Assembly: GCA_949825045.1 (NCBI GenBank)
Contig: OX463822.1
Span: 30,568,703 to 30,632,702, forward strand
From: Argyresthia goedartella
Lineage: Eukaryota > Arthropoda > Insecta > Lepidoptera > Argyresthiidae
Reading direction: 5' to 3'
Length of the DNA: 64,000 bases
The first letter of the stretch is position 1. Each line of letters starts with the position of its first letter. This document shows, in pieces, positions 1 through 10,299 of this stretch. The notes under the pieces are model-generated. The model did not search any database, was not told the origin of the DNA, and saw only the letters and a program-made list of their open reading frames with translations. The position numbers were made by a program, and so were the translations under genes.

Positions 1-154
1 ACTTAACATAATTTGTATTGAGATTTGATAAAATTATTATAGGATAGAGTTAAATTAAATTAAATTTAAATGCCTGCCTGGGCTTGTGTTTAAACGATTA
101 GCAAAATTCGAAAATTTACTACCAATAAATTCTAAATGACTGCCAGAATTAGTT

Positions 155-404
155 TAATGATCACCAAATTGTTTTTGGATAAATGATCACCAAATTTATT
201 TTTATGTTTTGTGTACTTAAGTTTATGTTTTAAGTATATTTGTCGTTCTTACATGTTCAACACGAAGGATAAAGGGGGCTTGGCTTCGCTAAACCACTTT
301 ACCCTTCACCGAAGCTACCGCAGTATTTTGACCTGATATTTTCTGCAACTTTTGGTGATCATTTACCCATTTTGGGTAAGAAAAAAATATTTTGGTGATC
401 ATTA
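155..404. repeat. Foldback element with paired TGATCACCAAA termini and a Rep-4 core
   Basis: The motif AATGATCACCAAA occurs at about 156-168 and 181-194 and is mirrored as TTTGGTGATCATT at 351-363 and 391-403. Each end therefore carries two copies pointing inward. The middle (about 240-350) is a minus-strand Rep-4 core, also seen at 42122 and 61712. It looks like a non-autonomous foldback or MITE. No coding capacity is visible. Confidence 0.5.
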
Positions 405-570
405 TATTTATTGCCATTTTTTATTACGTTATTTATTACCTAATTGTTTTTGGCAACAAATGTATGGTTTAACAATAAAGTCTTGAGTACCACATTTACA
501 AAATGTTTATCAAATTGAGTGCTCCCACTTTCTGAACGGATACTAAAGTGAGGCTTGTTCGATTACGATT

Positions 571-806
571 GACGACCGAATGGCCGAGTCGGCAGTGACC
601 CTGCCTACGAAGCCAAAGTCCCGGTGGAGGCAAATATTTGCTTGATGAGAACGGATTTTTGATCATTGTTGTTTATCTATCTAAGCATATTATTTATCTA
701 TATAAATATGTGTATCGTTGTCTAGTACCCAAGATACAGGAAATCCTAGTTTGGGGCTAAATCAATGCATGGTGTCCAAGGTATTATTATTATTGTTATT
801 ATTACA
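571..806 (+). mobile_element. SINE-A copy, B box deleted
   Basis: The tRNA-like head (A box TGGCCGAGTCG) is followed by the family body, with the TTATCTATCTAAG and GATACAGGAAATCC regions, and by a TTA-rich 3' tail. Against the copies at 40700 and 59383, the stretch holding the B box is missing, so internal pol III promotion should be lost. Confidence 0.75.
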
Positions 807-994
807 ACTTTATTACAACCTGGTGCCGAAGCAAAGCGGAGCGAACCAATGTAGTTTAGCATAAAATAGGGTGTACAATTTTGATGAGCAATTAGTAAAT
901 TTGGAATGTTTTTTTTAATGTTACTTTTTAGTCAATTTGATTAAGAGTTAAATATAAGCGATGATTTTTGAGGATTCATGGATCTACAAAAATC

Positions 995-2198
995 TGTCAA
1001 GTGCGAGTCGGACTCCTGCACGAAGGGTTCCGAACCACCGTACAAGAAAACATACAAAAATACTCTTAAATAGTATCGGGACCCAGCCCCCTTAAGGGCT
1101 GAACATGGGCCAATGGCATTGAAAATTAGACAAAGAAAACAAATACCCGTCGCATCGCGTCGAAGCAGACTGACGCATGCTCCCGCGCAGAGCCCCGCGG
1201 GGCAGCCCGAGCTCCGAGACCAAGAAAATTATAGAAAATATTACTAAACTCCTGTAATAACAACATTAAAAATAAAATAAAACAACAAAAAAATTCCCTT
1301 TTGTTTACCTATTTTTTGCGTGTAAGTTTCATATAGGAAACTGATTTCGTCTCCGAGCGCTTGTTCATTTAGTTGAATAATAATGCATTGCGAAAAATAT
1401 TTTTTAAGTATTAAATATAACAATTATACGGTAATTTTTAAAAGACCATTCTTATCTCTAACAGACCTTTTATAACATATATTTATCCTACATTTTTATG
1501 TTGTCTAGAATTGAAGCTAAAGATGCATTCGCGCCCCCTGGTGCTGGCCATATTTAATCCCTTAAGACGCTGATTAAATAAATATGGGGTGCTGTTTTCA
1601 TGTGTTTTTTCAGGAAATACTGGGCAAATCGTAATTAATTTCTGGTATATGTAATTTGACTATATAATCTAGAGATTCTTAATTGGAAAACATGTTTGGA
1701 TAAAATTTTCTCGATAGAAAATAAATACAAAGTCAACCCTTTTTTTATGGTTTTATCCTATTACACCGCAGTAGTAAGTGAATATGACTGTGTGATAATT
1801 GCAATGTATGAACAATTGTTATATCTAACGATTTTCAATTTGAAAGTTAATTCCCTGAAATAGTTTTATTTTTTATGATTTTTTTTACGTTTTGGCGCTT
1901 ACGTTGTTTCAGATTAGTCGCGAGTGCATTATTGGCATCCCGCTTTTTCTTATTCGCGAGTAATTATTGCATCTCACTTCCACTCGACAGCGCATTTTTA
2001 TTCCATCATCGCCTTAATGTATAAAAAATACACGTGCGGTTAATGTGCCGTAGCGGCAAAGTTCTGTGAAAATTTCATCTCTTTACCTACCACGGTTCAT
2101 AAGATACACCTGTCTGACGAGGAACAGACAGACTGACAGCGAGCAACAGGCTTAGAGATAGGATCCCGTTTTGGACCCTTCGGCTATGGAACCCTAAA
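995..2198 (+). repeat. Rep-1 copy interrupted by a TTAA element
   Basis: The left end (GTCAAGTGCGAGTCGG, GAAGGGTTCCG) is at 995-1091. The right end is at 2044-2198, with the TAGCGGCAAAG region, a GACAGACAGACTG tract and a final GGAACCCTAAAAG. The TTAA-flanked element at 1096-1561 sits in its GCCCCCTTAA segment. The 1566-2043 interval is AT-rich and not clearly Rep-1, so this may be two fragments. Confidence 0.5.
1096..1561. mobile_element. Non-autonomous element with TTAA target duplication, copy 1
   Basis: A 466-bp segment lies between TTAA at 1092-1095 and TTAA at 1562-1565. It starts GGGCTGAAC and ends TTTAATCCC, giving a GGG/CCC terminal inversion. A second copy of about 460 bp at 50368-50827 is also bounded by TTAA in unrelated flanks, which defines the ends. 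TTAA duplication is the hallmark of piggyBac-type integration, but no transposase is present and the inverted termini are only 3 bp, so the class is inferred. Confidence 0.6.
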
Positions 2199-2995
2199 AG
2201 CTACATATGCTTCGGAATAGATTTGTATGTAAAGTATAGGCAGCTTAACTCTGCTAATGACTTTTCTAAAGTGGTTTTTAACAATACCTCAGCGATTACC
2301 TGAGGCATAACCACATACCTACATACGACATACATGAATGTACAATAACTATGCATCTGGTTGTAAACTAATAAGGAGTTACAGGAACTGTACAAAGATT
2401 ATCCGATTACCTCGACTTCACAAGTTGCATGAGAAATATCATAAAATTCTTGAGTTATTTCATCGTTATTACATTTTTTTTCACAAAAGTCTACCTACGA
2501 CTATAGTTTTTTTATCACTACGACTATCCGTGAGCGCCGACTGCTTGCATGATCATATTTTGAGAAGCCGCTAACTAGCGATGTGTCAAATATGTATGGA
2601 GGCGAAGCAGTCAAACAAAGCCTATAATTTCTTCGGACTTTATTACGGACCCAATTTGCCAAACTGAAACAAGAATTTTAAAGCCACGTTAAACTTACAC
2701 AACACTTTTCTAAATGTCCTTGACTTATTATTTTTACTGTTATTAACGTTATTATTTTTACAACTTTATCAGTAAAGCAGGAGATACTGGTACCAATTTA
2801 AAAAATCTACATAAATATCGGTGTAATAAAACTGACCATTTTGGCGATATCTGGTCTGTAATCTCAAATACCTTGCAGGCATTGGGAAGGCCTGTAGAGC
2901 CTTCTCTTCACTGTCTCGCTTGTCATCAACATTATCAGCAAGAGCTTCTCAGTCGTCTGCAGGCTATAAAAAAATGTAAAGTTCAAAACCTATGA
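2199..2995. other. Unassigned AT-rich sequence
   Basis: I see no recognisable gene, tRNA-like head, tandem array or long inverted repeat here. Short open frames on both strands have no domain features. Confidence 0.4.
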
Positions 2996-3640
2996 AAAAT
3001 AAAAACCGAATTTCGCTCGCTCTCACAGACGAAGGGCTTACTATAATAGGACCACATTTAAATTATCAAGCATATTTTTTTCAATATAAACAGTCCATCC
3101 GCACACGCACGCTACTCGAAGTGCCTCGAGTTTGTTACGCGTATTCTAGGCGTCGCTCTTAGGTAGCTGCGATACAAATACGTTGTTGTTCGCACACGCT
3201 GCGACGGGACGACAACGCGTTTGATGTCAGTCGCATGCTACTGGCTACGCAAATCGCAGGCTGTTTGTGTCGTTTGATAAGCGTGTCCTACGTGTTGCTC
3301 TTAAGTCGCCGCCACAGATATTCGGTGTTGTTTCAGACTATTGATGCAGTCGCATGCTGATGGCTACGCCAAGCGCGTAGTCCTGTGAACAAAAAGCCAT
3401 TCTACTGAAGCAGCATACCAGTATGAAATGCATCGCCGCCGCGTCCGCATACAAAACTCGAGTCACCTTTGAGAAGCCCCATGTGCGGATGCCCTTACAG
3501 ACATTGCTCCTGGCCCCACACTGTCCCTGACCCTGTGGGAACCATCGACGTCACAACAAACTTTCCTGTTGATGTAATTGTATGTGTTGTTGTGAATAAA
3601 CGTACGTCTCTGTCTAACAATCCAAGAGCCGGGCATTTTT
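2996..3640. repeat. Imperfect duplicated GC-richer segment
   Basis: The motif CAGTCGCATGCT followed by GGCTACGC occurs near 3226 and again near 3347, in two imperfect blocks about 120 bp apart, with further similarity around GTTGTT. The 3475-3570 part resembles, on the minus strand, the GACGTCG...GTGTGGGGCCAG body of SINE-B. No coding function is evident. Confidence 0.3.
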
Positions 3641-3654
3641 CCTCCCCCCATGGG

Positions 3655-3900
3655 GTTCAAAGTCAAAGTCAAAGTACTTTATTACTGTAGATATTGACAT
3701 ATACTTAGCACACGTCATTTTTTGCCTCTTCTCTACATTGGATCACTGTGGGAGAAGAAGGGCGTAGAAACTCCCACAGATTGATTTTTAGATCTCTTTT
3801 ATAAATAGGTTGTGCTTAACTAATACAAATATGAAAATTTTTATTGTTATGATTAATAAGCAGGAATAAATAATTACAAAATTATTAAGCCCAGAAGTAT
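3655..3900 (-). mobile_element. 5'-truncated LINE 3' end with TTTGACTTTG tail
   Basis: Read on the minus strand this ends in tandem TTTGACT units (plus strand AAAGTCAAAGTCAAAGTAC). It closely matches 44388-44625, which is joined to recognisable reverse transcriptase C-terminal coding sequence at 44590-45088. It is therefore the 3' UTR and tail of the same LINE family, truncated before the coding part. Confidence 0.6.
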
Positions 3901-4232
3901 CGCTTGTGCGGCAGTACTTCGATTGCTATGCTATGGAGGTGGCCGTTTTTTATATGAAGTGGCGAAAGCACAGAGGTTTAGGCGAGAATTCTAAATCAAT
4001 GTCGAACCCGACCCCAGTTCACTGTGGTGTGGGCGGCGGAAGCGGTAGCGCCGACCGTCAATTGTTTGTTATTGTAATGAAACATTATGTCTGTCTAACT
4101 GTCTGTAACTTTGTTGTATTTTTTTTTCTCACATGTTTGTCGAATCTTAATTACTTTTGTTTATTAGTATACTTCAGGTTCTCAGGCCTTTTGACAAAAT
4201 TTGCAATCTCATTATGTATTTCTTTGTTCCAG

Positions 4233-4331
4233 GTAAATATAGCCAACCTTCCAACTACAACAACGACAATTACTTTACACAAAGTACAAACGTAACGTTG
4301 GAAAATTGTGATCGTACAGTTTATGCTGATG
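4233..4331 (+). CDS. Candidate internal exon of an unrecognised secreted-type protein
   Basis: A 99-bp segment is open throughout and bounded by TTTCTTTGTTCCAG upstream and the donor GTACGTAA downstream. It is symmetric phase 1-1. In the frame set by that phase it encodes about 33 residues rich in Asn, Tyr and Thr, with a core TNVTLENCDRTVYADG and one N-glycosylation-like NVT. I do not recognise a family. The exon at 5630-5770 has matching phase, and everything between them is nested retrotransposon sequence and intron-like AT-rich DNA. It may be a chance open segment. Confidence 0.25.
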
Positions 4332-4469
4332 GTACGTAAACACTCGTAGTAGTTTACAGTGATTGCATTATTTTATACTGTACCTACTCACTACTAAACT
4401 CAGATGTAGATGCCAATTGGCATTTGCTTATGTCTCAATAATATTCCACTTTAAGTATCTCTCTAGAAA

Positions 4470-5501
4470 GGCAAAGTATATAAAACGGCCGTTAGACCAG
4501 CATTGCTGTATGGTGGCGACGCCTGGGCGACCAAAAAGACTCATGAGCAAAAACTCCATATAACAGAAATGCGTATGTCGCGATGGGCTGGAGGAGTTAC
4601 CCTGATGGACAAGGTGCGCAACGAACATATGAGGGGAATCTTCAAAGTTGCAAACATAACAGATTAAATAAGGGAATCCAGACTGAGATGGTACGGTCAT
4701 ATCCTACGAAGAGAAGATGACCATGTCGTGAAAAAGTGCCTATCCATGGCTACAAACAAGAGGGGAAGAGAAAGACCTCAAGCAACCTGGATATTTTTTA
4801 TTTTTTTTATTTATTTTTTTCTGGACACACGGTGAAAATCCTCATGGACGCCAGGGAAGGGAGGCCCTGGCAGTGTCGGACTCTTACCGACTAAAAACAC
4901 CGTATGCCCACTTTCTTTCTTCCACCTCGTGGGTGAGGTGCCTTTATGCATCGTTTATTTCTATTTTTTGGCGTCCTTTAAATCCTATCGTATAAATATT
5001 TATTACATTTAGATATAACATTATAATTATAAATATTATCGTTATAATTTTTATACATTTTTATTTCTTTATTATATACATTATATATTTTTTTTTCTTT
5101 TTTTTAGGTTTGCCCTTAACATAATTAACTTAAACTTAGACTTAACATAATTAACTTAATCCTAAAATATTTACATTGTTTACATTAAGTTATTCGCCTT
5201 AGCTGAGGTGCGTCTATTTAATTTACTTATTACCATAATATAATGACATTGACATTAACAATAACATAAAAAATCATTTCAATAAATAAATAGTCAAAAT
5301 AATTAATTAACAATTCATTTAATAATTAATAATTAATTGGATCGGACGTTCAATATCCAGCAACCTGGATATTGAACGTCCAGAGAGACATGAAGGAGAA
5401 GGGCCTTCAAGCAGAAGACGCACAAGATCGGTGCAAGTGGCGGCGCATGATTGGGAAAGCCGACCCCGTATAACGGGACAAAGGCGAGGAGAAAGAAGAA
5501 G
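4470..5501 (+). pseudogene. RTE-like LINE reverse transcriptase C-terminus, split by a nested insertion
   Basis: Conceptual reading gives VRPALLYGGDAW, RMSRWAGGVTLMDKVRNEH, RLRWYGHILRREDDHVVKK and RGRERPQATW, the usual C-terminal region of RTE/BovB-type LINE polyproteins. The frame resumes after an insertion (4795-5372, including one target duplication) as LNVQRDMKEKGLQ and DAQDRCKWRRMIGKADP. One in-frame TAA follows VANITD. A perfect 17-bp direct repeat, AAGTATCTCTCTAGAAA (4453-4469 and 5502-5518), flanks the whole and fits its target-site duplication. The copy is 5'-truncated and dead. Confidence 0.8.
4795..5358 (-). mobile_element. LINE 3' fragment inserted inside the RTE relic
   Basis: The insertion is bounded by a perfect 14-bp duplication AGCAACCTGGATAT (4781-4794 and 5359-5372). 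The left end is T-rich on the plus strand, so the element lies on the minus strand with an A-rich 3' tail. The interior has a GCCAGGGAAGGGAGGCCCTGG block and a long AT-rich stretch and no open frame. At its 5' side (5344-5358) it carries GGACGTTCAATATCC, an exact inverted copy of target sequence at 5367-5381. Confidence 0.7.
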
Positions 5502-5629
5502 AAGTATCTCTCTAGAAATGATGAGGTGATGACTCATAAAATATTACAATTCCTATGTGTCTCAACTCATTACCATACATTGGAATGTGTGGTTCACCGA
5601 TTTTGGACTTTATGGCTATGAGCTAACAG

Positions 5630-5770
5630 AATACGCTGCTAATTTTGATAACAATACTTACCTAAGTCTAATTACGTTTTACTATGACAACTTGTCGGAC
5701 CTATTTATGACTTTTATTAAAATCTACATTAGACGCGCCAACCACAAGGAAGTTGACTGCACTACCATAA
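5630..5770 (+). CDS. Candidate second exon, phase-compatible with 4233-4331
   Basis: A 141-bp open segment ends at the strong donor GTAAGT (5771-5776). An AG at 5628-5629 gives a start in phase 1, matching the end of the candidate exon at 4331, but the pyrimidine tract before it is poor. The encoded segment (about 47 residues: EYAANFDNNTYLSLITFYY, then DNLSDLFMTFIKIYIRR, then CTTI) is not recognised. The open frame extends upstream to about 5533, so an alternative start is possible. Confidence 0.22.
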
Positions 5771-5859
5771 GTAAGTGGTGTATATTACACTAGAGATCAC
5801 GTTATCATCATCATACATCGATCCACATCCACAGCGGTAGAGGCCTCTTCTCTGCAACC

Positions 5860-5970
5860 AAATCAAATCAAATCAAAATGTATTTATTACTTTAGATATT
5901 TACATGTACTTAGTAAACGTCATATTTTTGTCCCTTCTCAACATTGGAACATTGTGAGAGAAGAAGGAGA
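5860..5970 (-). mobile_element. LINE 3' tail fragment (TTTGATT repeats)
   Basis: CAAATCAAATCAAATCAAA is followed by TGTATTTATTACTTTAGATA and the TTCTCAACATTGGAACATTGTG region. It is a diverged relative of the LINE tails at 3655 and 44388, on the minus strand and strongly 5'-truncated. Confidence 0.5.
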
Positions 5971-6035
5971 TCTCTATAGCGCCAATCTTCACAGTCCTGT
6001 GCCAACCGAATCCAGCGAGATTTAAAAAATAATAT

Positions 6036-6200
6036 TTCTGGGCCCACACTAGGATAACCTATGTCGTGGGAAGCAAAAACAGTGACGTCACACATGTATA
6101 AACATCCAAGACCTGTGTTTTTTTTTCTCCCCAGCCGGGATTCGAACCCGGGACCTCTCGTTTGGGAAGCAGAGCCTCTAACCGCAACGCCACCTCCCTT
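6036..6200 (-). mobile_element. SINE-B copy
   Basis: On the minus strand it shows the tRNA-like head with B box GGTTCGAATCCC, the poly-A-like linker, and the GTGACGTCACTG...TTCCCACGAC...AGTGTGGGCC body of SINE-B. The A-box part is altered. Confidence 0.7.
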
Positions 6201-6404
6201 CGACTTGATGATATCGTCAGGCTATCGGTCAGTTTAGGTGGCCTGCCTACTGGCTTGCCACTCTCCTTGGCCACCACTGTATGCTGCTTCACAATAACAC
6301 CATAAGAAGACATAATTAAAAATAAAAATAAAGTCTACAAATGAAATCTGTATCGGGGTTCATAAGACTAGGGGAGACGTTAAATCGATGTATGGACGAC
6401 TGCC

Positions 6405-6660
6405 CCAGCGATGTACTGGCATTGTACCATCGAACCATCTGAATCATGACCCACCATAAGCTTATTTTGTTAAACCCCTTAAATGCAAGTAGGTCGAAAT
6501 TCGCTTGAAGGTTTATTTCCTTGGTAACGAACTTGTTATCATTTGATTAGACACTGACATTACGATAGATCTTACAAGTTTGAAAGTTTCAAACGAATTA
6601 TCAGGCAAGTGGGTCATGATTCAGTTGGTTCGATTGTACATACCTAGCGGTACGTAATTC
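6405..6660. repeat. Foldback element, 32-bp core arms
   Basis: 6423-6454 and 6609-6640 are inverted copies (28 of 32 positions match by eye), centred on GAATCATGACCCAC and GTGGGTCATGATTC. Weaker similarity extends outward. The spacer is AT-rich without coding signs, so it is probably a MITE. Confidence 0.5.
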
Positions 6661-6924
6661 TGAATGGCTGAATATCAGTATTTCATCTTTCAAAAGTTTC
6701 AGGAACTTATCAGGATTGCTCAATTCTGAAAATAAAATCGTAAAGCTCCTGTGAGGGAAGTTGTTTATTTATTTACAGAGTCGTTAAATGGCAGTATTTT
6801 TTTTAAACCAATAAAACTAAAAACAAATTAAAAACAATAAAACTCTTTCAATATTATGTACCTATTGAAATTTTAAGGTGATGTGATGAACGTAAATAAC
6901 TGGTTTCGCCAGCCCCCCTGTTGC

Positions 6925-7060
6925 CATCGTAATTTCTTTATTGTACTACACAAAACAGTGATACAGATAACTTATAATAGGAAAAAAGCATGTACAAAGG
7001 CGAGCTTATCTCTCAAAAGAGATTTCTTCCAGCAAACCATGATGGTAGAAAAGGTGATGA
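6925..7060 (-). mobile_element. LINE 3' UTR fragment
   Basis: On the minus strand this matches the 3' UTR at 54640-54757, with TGCTGGAAGAAATCTCTTTT, the GAGATAAGCTCGCC region, the TTGTACATGC region and a GTGTAGTACAATAAAG-like end. It is a 5'-truncated tail of the same LINE family. Confidence 0.5.
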
Positions 7061-8000
7061 TTGAGCGGGGGAAGACCTACGCGTACAATGAAATATATAA
7101 ATACACTATAAGTACTACGAGTAATATACTACAAACAATATTATACTGATAACCCTAATTGCTAAAAATAGACTGCATACACAATTACTTAAATACAACG
7201 TAACAATATGAATAAACCGTTTATTAAACCAAAACATACGTATATATCTAACTGGAGATATCGCTAGTTTCTTTGTAATATTTTGAACGTCCAAGCTTGT
7301 CTTGAGTTTAACTGACGTCATGCTGTCTTTTTTGTCCTTGGAAAATAAAACAAACAACTATTCATTATTTCATAAAAGTTCTTCAAAATAAACAGAGACG
7401 CAGTAATTTATCAATTAATATTTAAATGCTTTTAGCTAGTGAGAAGTCTTTGTACATTGCTGAGGCAGTGGTTAAACCATCTCCTTTATGAGTTTTCCTT
7501 ATTCGCTTGTTTCCCTATTAAGCCTTCAAACCGGTGAACCGATTTTAACAAAACAGCTAGGAACCATCGCATCGTAGTCTACTACCAATTAAAAAAATAT
7601 TCACCCGTTTGAGAGTTTCGATGCCACAGACAGACAAATATACAGACAGACAGACGCTTCAAACTTACAACACCCCTCTTTTTGCATCGTAGATCGAATA
7701 TCACTACATAATAATAATAAACACGTCTGAAAGGCAGTCTAGTCTACATAGATAACACAAAAGGATTCGAATATCAAAACACCATTTACAAGATCATCTA
7801 CATGCAAATGAATTGTTACTTTACGACCCAGTTTTCTGAACTTAAAGTGGATAACTTAAATGAAATTGTAGGTTACACAATTATGTAGCTAAAAGCATTT
7901 TATAATTATTATAATTCAGGCAACTGCATTACCTATGCACTGAACCTACACATGCAGATTATGAGACCAACCTTGTCAACCAAATGTGCATAATATATAC
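7061..8000. other. Unassigned AT-rich sequence with a short dispersed-repeat-like tract
   Basis: Around 7500-7690 there is text typical of a dispersed repeat (AACCGGTGAACCGATTTTAA, then a CAGACAGACAGACG tract, then AACACCCCTCTTTTTGCATC). The rest is AT-rich with no gene I can support. Confidence 0.35.
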
Positions 8001-9562
8001 TACTCAAAAGAAAATAGGGGCCACTAAGTATTTTGATTGCTACGTGAAAAATATAGTGAACAGTAATGTATATTTATTAAAATAACATGAAACAAGGCTT
8101 TTATTTTAACTTATGCTAATAACCATTTAATTGTGTAGTCAATTGTTTCACTTATTTCAATTAACATGAAATTAGTCCATTGTCAACAGCAAAAACTAAA
8201 CAGAAACTCTTTGCAAAACAAAACAAAAACTGACACAAGCTGTTTTTTTAATGGTTTAGTAACGGGTGTGTCCTCCTCTCCTGTTTTCACACTCCTGGAG
8301 CCTTGAATGCATACTCTCGATTAAGTTTCTTATGTTTTCATCAGGTATCTCTTCCCACGCACGTTTCAGAGCATCCATAAGCTGTTGCTGGTTGTGAACC
8401 TCTTGCTCATGCTCCCTAACCCTTCGTTTTAATTAGTCCCACATATGCTCTATTGGATTTAAATCCGGACTATACGCTGGCCATGGTAGGACACGAATAT
8501 GGGAGTCATCCAGTACAGTGTGAGTGGCCCGAGCTGTGTGTGGGCGGGCATTGCCATGCATTAACCAGAACCCTGGCCCTACTCTCTGTGAGAATGGAAT
8601 CACATGAGGGCTGATGACTTCATCGATGTACCGTTGTGCAGTTACTGTGCCTTGATTTAAGAAAACCAGCTCAGTTTTGCCTTGTAAGCTAATCCCAGCC
8701 CAAACCATCACACTAGGACCTCCAAAGCGGTCAATTTCCTTGATGCAGACATCGGAAAATCTCTCACCCTGTCGTCTCCATACTCTAATCCGCCGATCAT
8801 CACTACAAAGCTTCACTTTACACTCATCTGTGAAGAGCACCATACCCCATTGATTCATGCTCCAATCTGAATGTTCGCGGCAAAAACTTAAACGATTTCC
8901 ACGTTGAACCCTAGATAAAGGAATTCGTACTACTCGGCGTCTGGACCTTTGCTGGTCTTCATGCAGTCGATTACGTATCGTTTGGTCACTAACACGAGTC
9001 CCCGTTGTCAACCGTAGGCGATTTTGTAACTTACGTGCCGTCACAGAGCGCTCTCGACGGGCACTCAATCGGATGTAGCGATCCTCTTGTGCCGTAGTCG
9101 CTCGCACCCTGCCCGATCCAGGCCTTCTTGCAACACTGCCAGTCTCTTGGAACCGATCCCACACATTTTGGATGGCTCGGCGAGAGAAACCCAACGAAAA
9201 AGCTACAAACCGCTGTGAATGACCTTCAGCAATCAATGTAACGGCTCTGGTGGCAGTAATGATATCCATATGCCTTCGTTGACGTGGCATTATTAACAAA
9301 AGATGTTAAAAGAAACAAAAGATGGACAGAGATAGTTTTTTAACAGAATAAAATTGTGATTCCATCTGAAAGGAATTTGACCTGAAACTCGTTTTTTATT
9401 TGCTTCAATTTCTGGCCAGCTGTAAGACTTAAACACCAGCATTAAAGAGGTTGGATACTGAAGGAGGCCGGACATCATTAATTAGTCACTTATTAATTAG
9501 TTTACATCCAAAAATTTACTCAAAAACAGAAATATGTAAGTGGCCCTTATTTTCTTTTGATA
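8001..9562 (-). mobile_element. Tc1-like DNA transposon, about 1.56 kb, degenerate
   Basis: Terminal inverted repeats of about 23-25 bp begin TCAAAAGAAAATA, run into GGGCCACT, and are bounded by TA dinucleotides (8001-8002 and 9561-9562). The two ends differ at a few positions. The single gene inside (8256-9299, minus) encodes a Tc1-type transposase. Length, TIRs, TA boundaries and DD34E spacing agree with the Tc1/mariner superfamily. It looks immobile by itself because its transposase is damaged. Confidence 0.88.
8256..9299 (-). pseudogene. Tc1-like DD34E transposase, catalytic Asp lost and premature stop
   Basis: The frame opens MLIMPRQRRH (MPRQRRH at 9290 may be the true start). N-terminal helix-turn-helix regions cover residues 15-115, with a GSGR basic linker near 62. 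The DDE catalytic domain has FTDE (Asp158) and SPDLNPIEHMWD (Glu284), with 34 residues between the second acidic position and Glu284. That second position reads MHGNARPHTA, so the usual Asp is Gly249 (codon GGC). A TAA at 8433-8435 follows HMWD, where this family usually has Glu. Beyond it the frame stays open for 58 family-like residues (LKRRVREHEQ to GGHTRY) to a TAA at 8256-8258. Both lesions are single-base changes. The protein would be inactive. Confidence 0.88.
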
Positions 9563-9700
9563 TGGATAGACTCCAGGTCCTTGATCTCTAGCATTGGGGA
9601 ATTGAACAAGTAATGGCCCATGGATTTTGAATCAGACCATATGACAAGAAACAGACAAGGAGTTATTATCCTCTATTACAGAATTGCTAAAATTAAAGTT

Positions 9701-9905
9701 AATAATAATGGAAACTATTTACACACATTGATCTAGCCCCATACTAGGATTCCCTGTATCTTGGGTACTAGACAACGATACACATACTTATATAGATAAA
9801 TATTATACCATTCCCATCAAACAAATATTTTCCCCCACCGGGACTCGAACCCGGGACCCTTGGCTTCGTAGGCAAGGTCACTGCCGACTCGGTCATTCGG
9901 CTCGT
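9701..9905 (-). mobile_element. SINE-A copy
   Basis: On the minus strand it has the tRNA-like head (GAGTCGGCAGTGACC, GGTTCGAGTCCC), the TATCTATATAAG region, the GATACAGGGAATCCTAGTAT segment and a short TTATTATTA-type tail at 9701-9708. Confidence 0.8.
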
Positions 9906-9930
9906 CAAAGTCAAAACTAAAGTCTGCGTT

Positions 9931-10290
9931 ATGCAATCAATTAATTACACTCAGGAATACCTACAGCTTAGTCCTCACGAGGCAATATACGCAGCCCAGG
10001 ACAGAACAAAATGGAGTTTCCTGGGGGTTACCGCAGAAATCCAGATTAGGTTCAAAACAAAATCGTCACCATGGCAACCATTTCGATTACAATACGCCAT
10101 ATTGGGATTTATTTACGTAAAACTAAGACGTTACGGTAATTATGCGGAAGTTTACGTTCAATCAACTGAATCCGCCGTGGCAATCCCCCTGGTCTAGCCC
10201 CTTACCAAGAACCTTGAGAGTTGCGATCCTCAGCCATGAGGAAACGACCAGAAAGATGAAGAATGTAGAATCGTGTTATCGCAACATAAT
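9931..10290 (+). pseudogene. Possible RTE LINE 3' remnant
   Basis: The segment LQLSPHEAIYAAQDRTKWS resembles the extreme C-terminus of RTE-type polyproteins, where an AQDR..W motif is common. Downstream sequence (CTTGAGAGTTGCGATCCTCA, then GAGGAAACGACC) looks like a 3' end. The open frame runs to 10197 without further recognisable motifs. The call rests on one motif. Confidence 0.3.
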
Positions 10291-10299
10291 GCTTCATAC

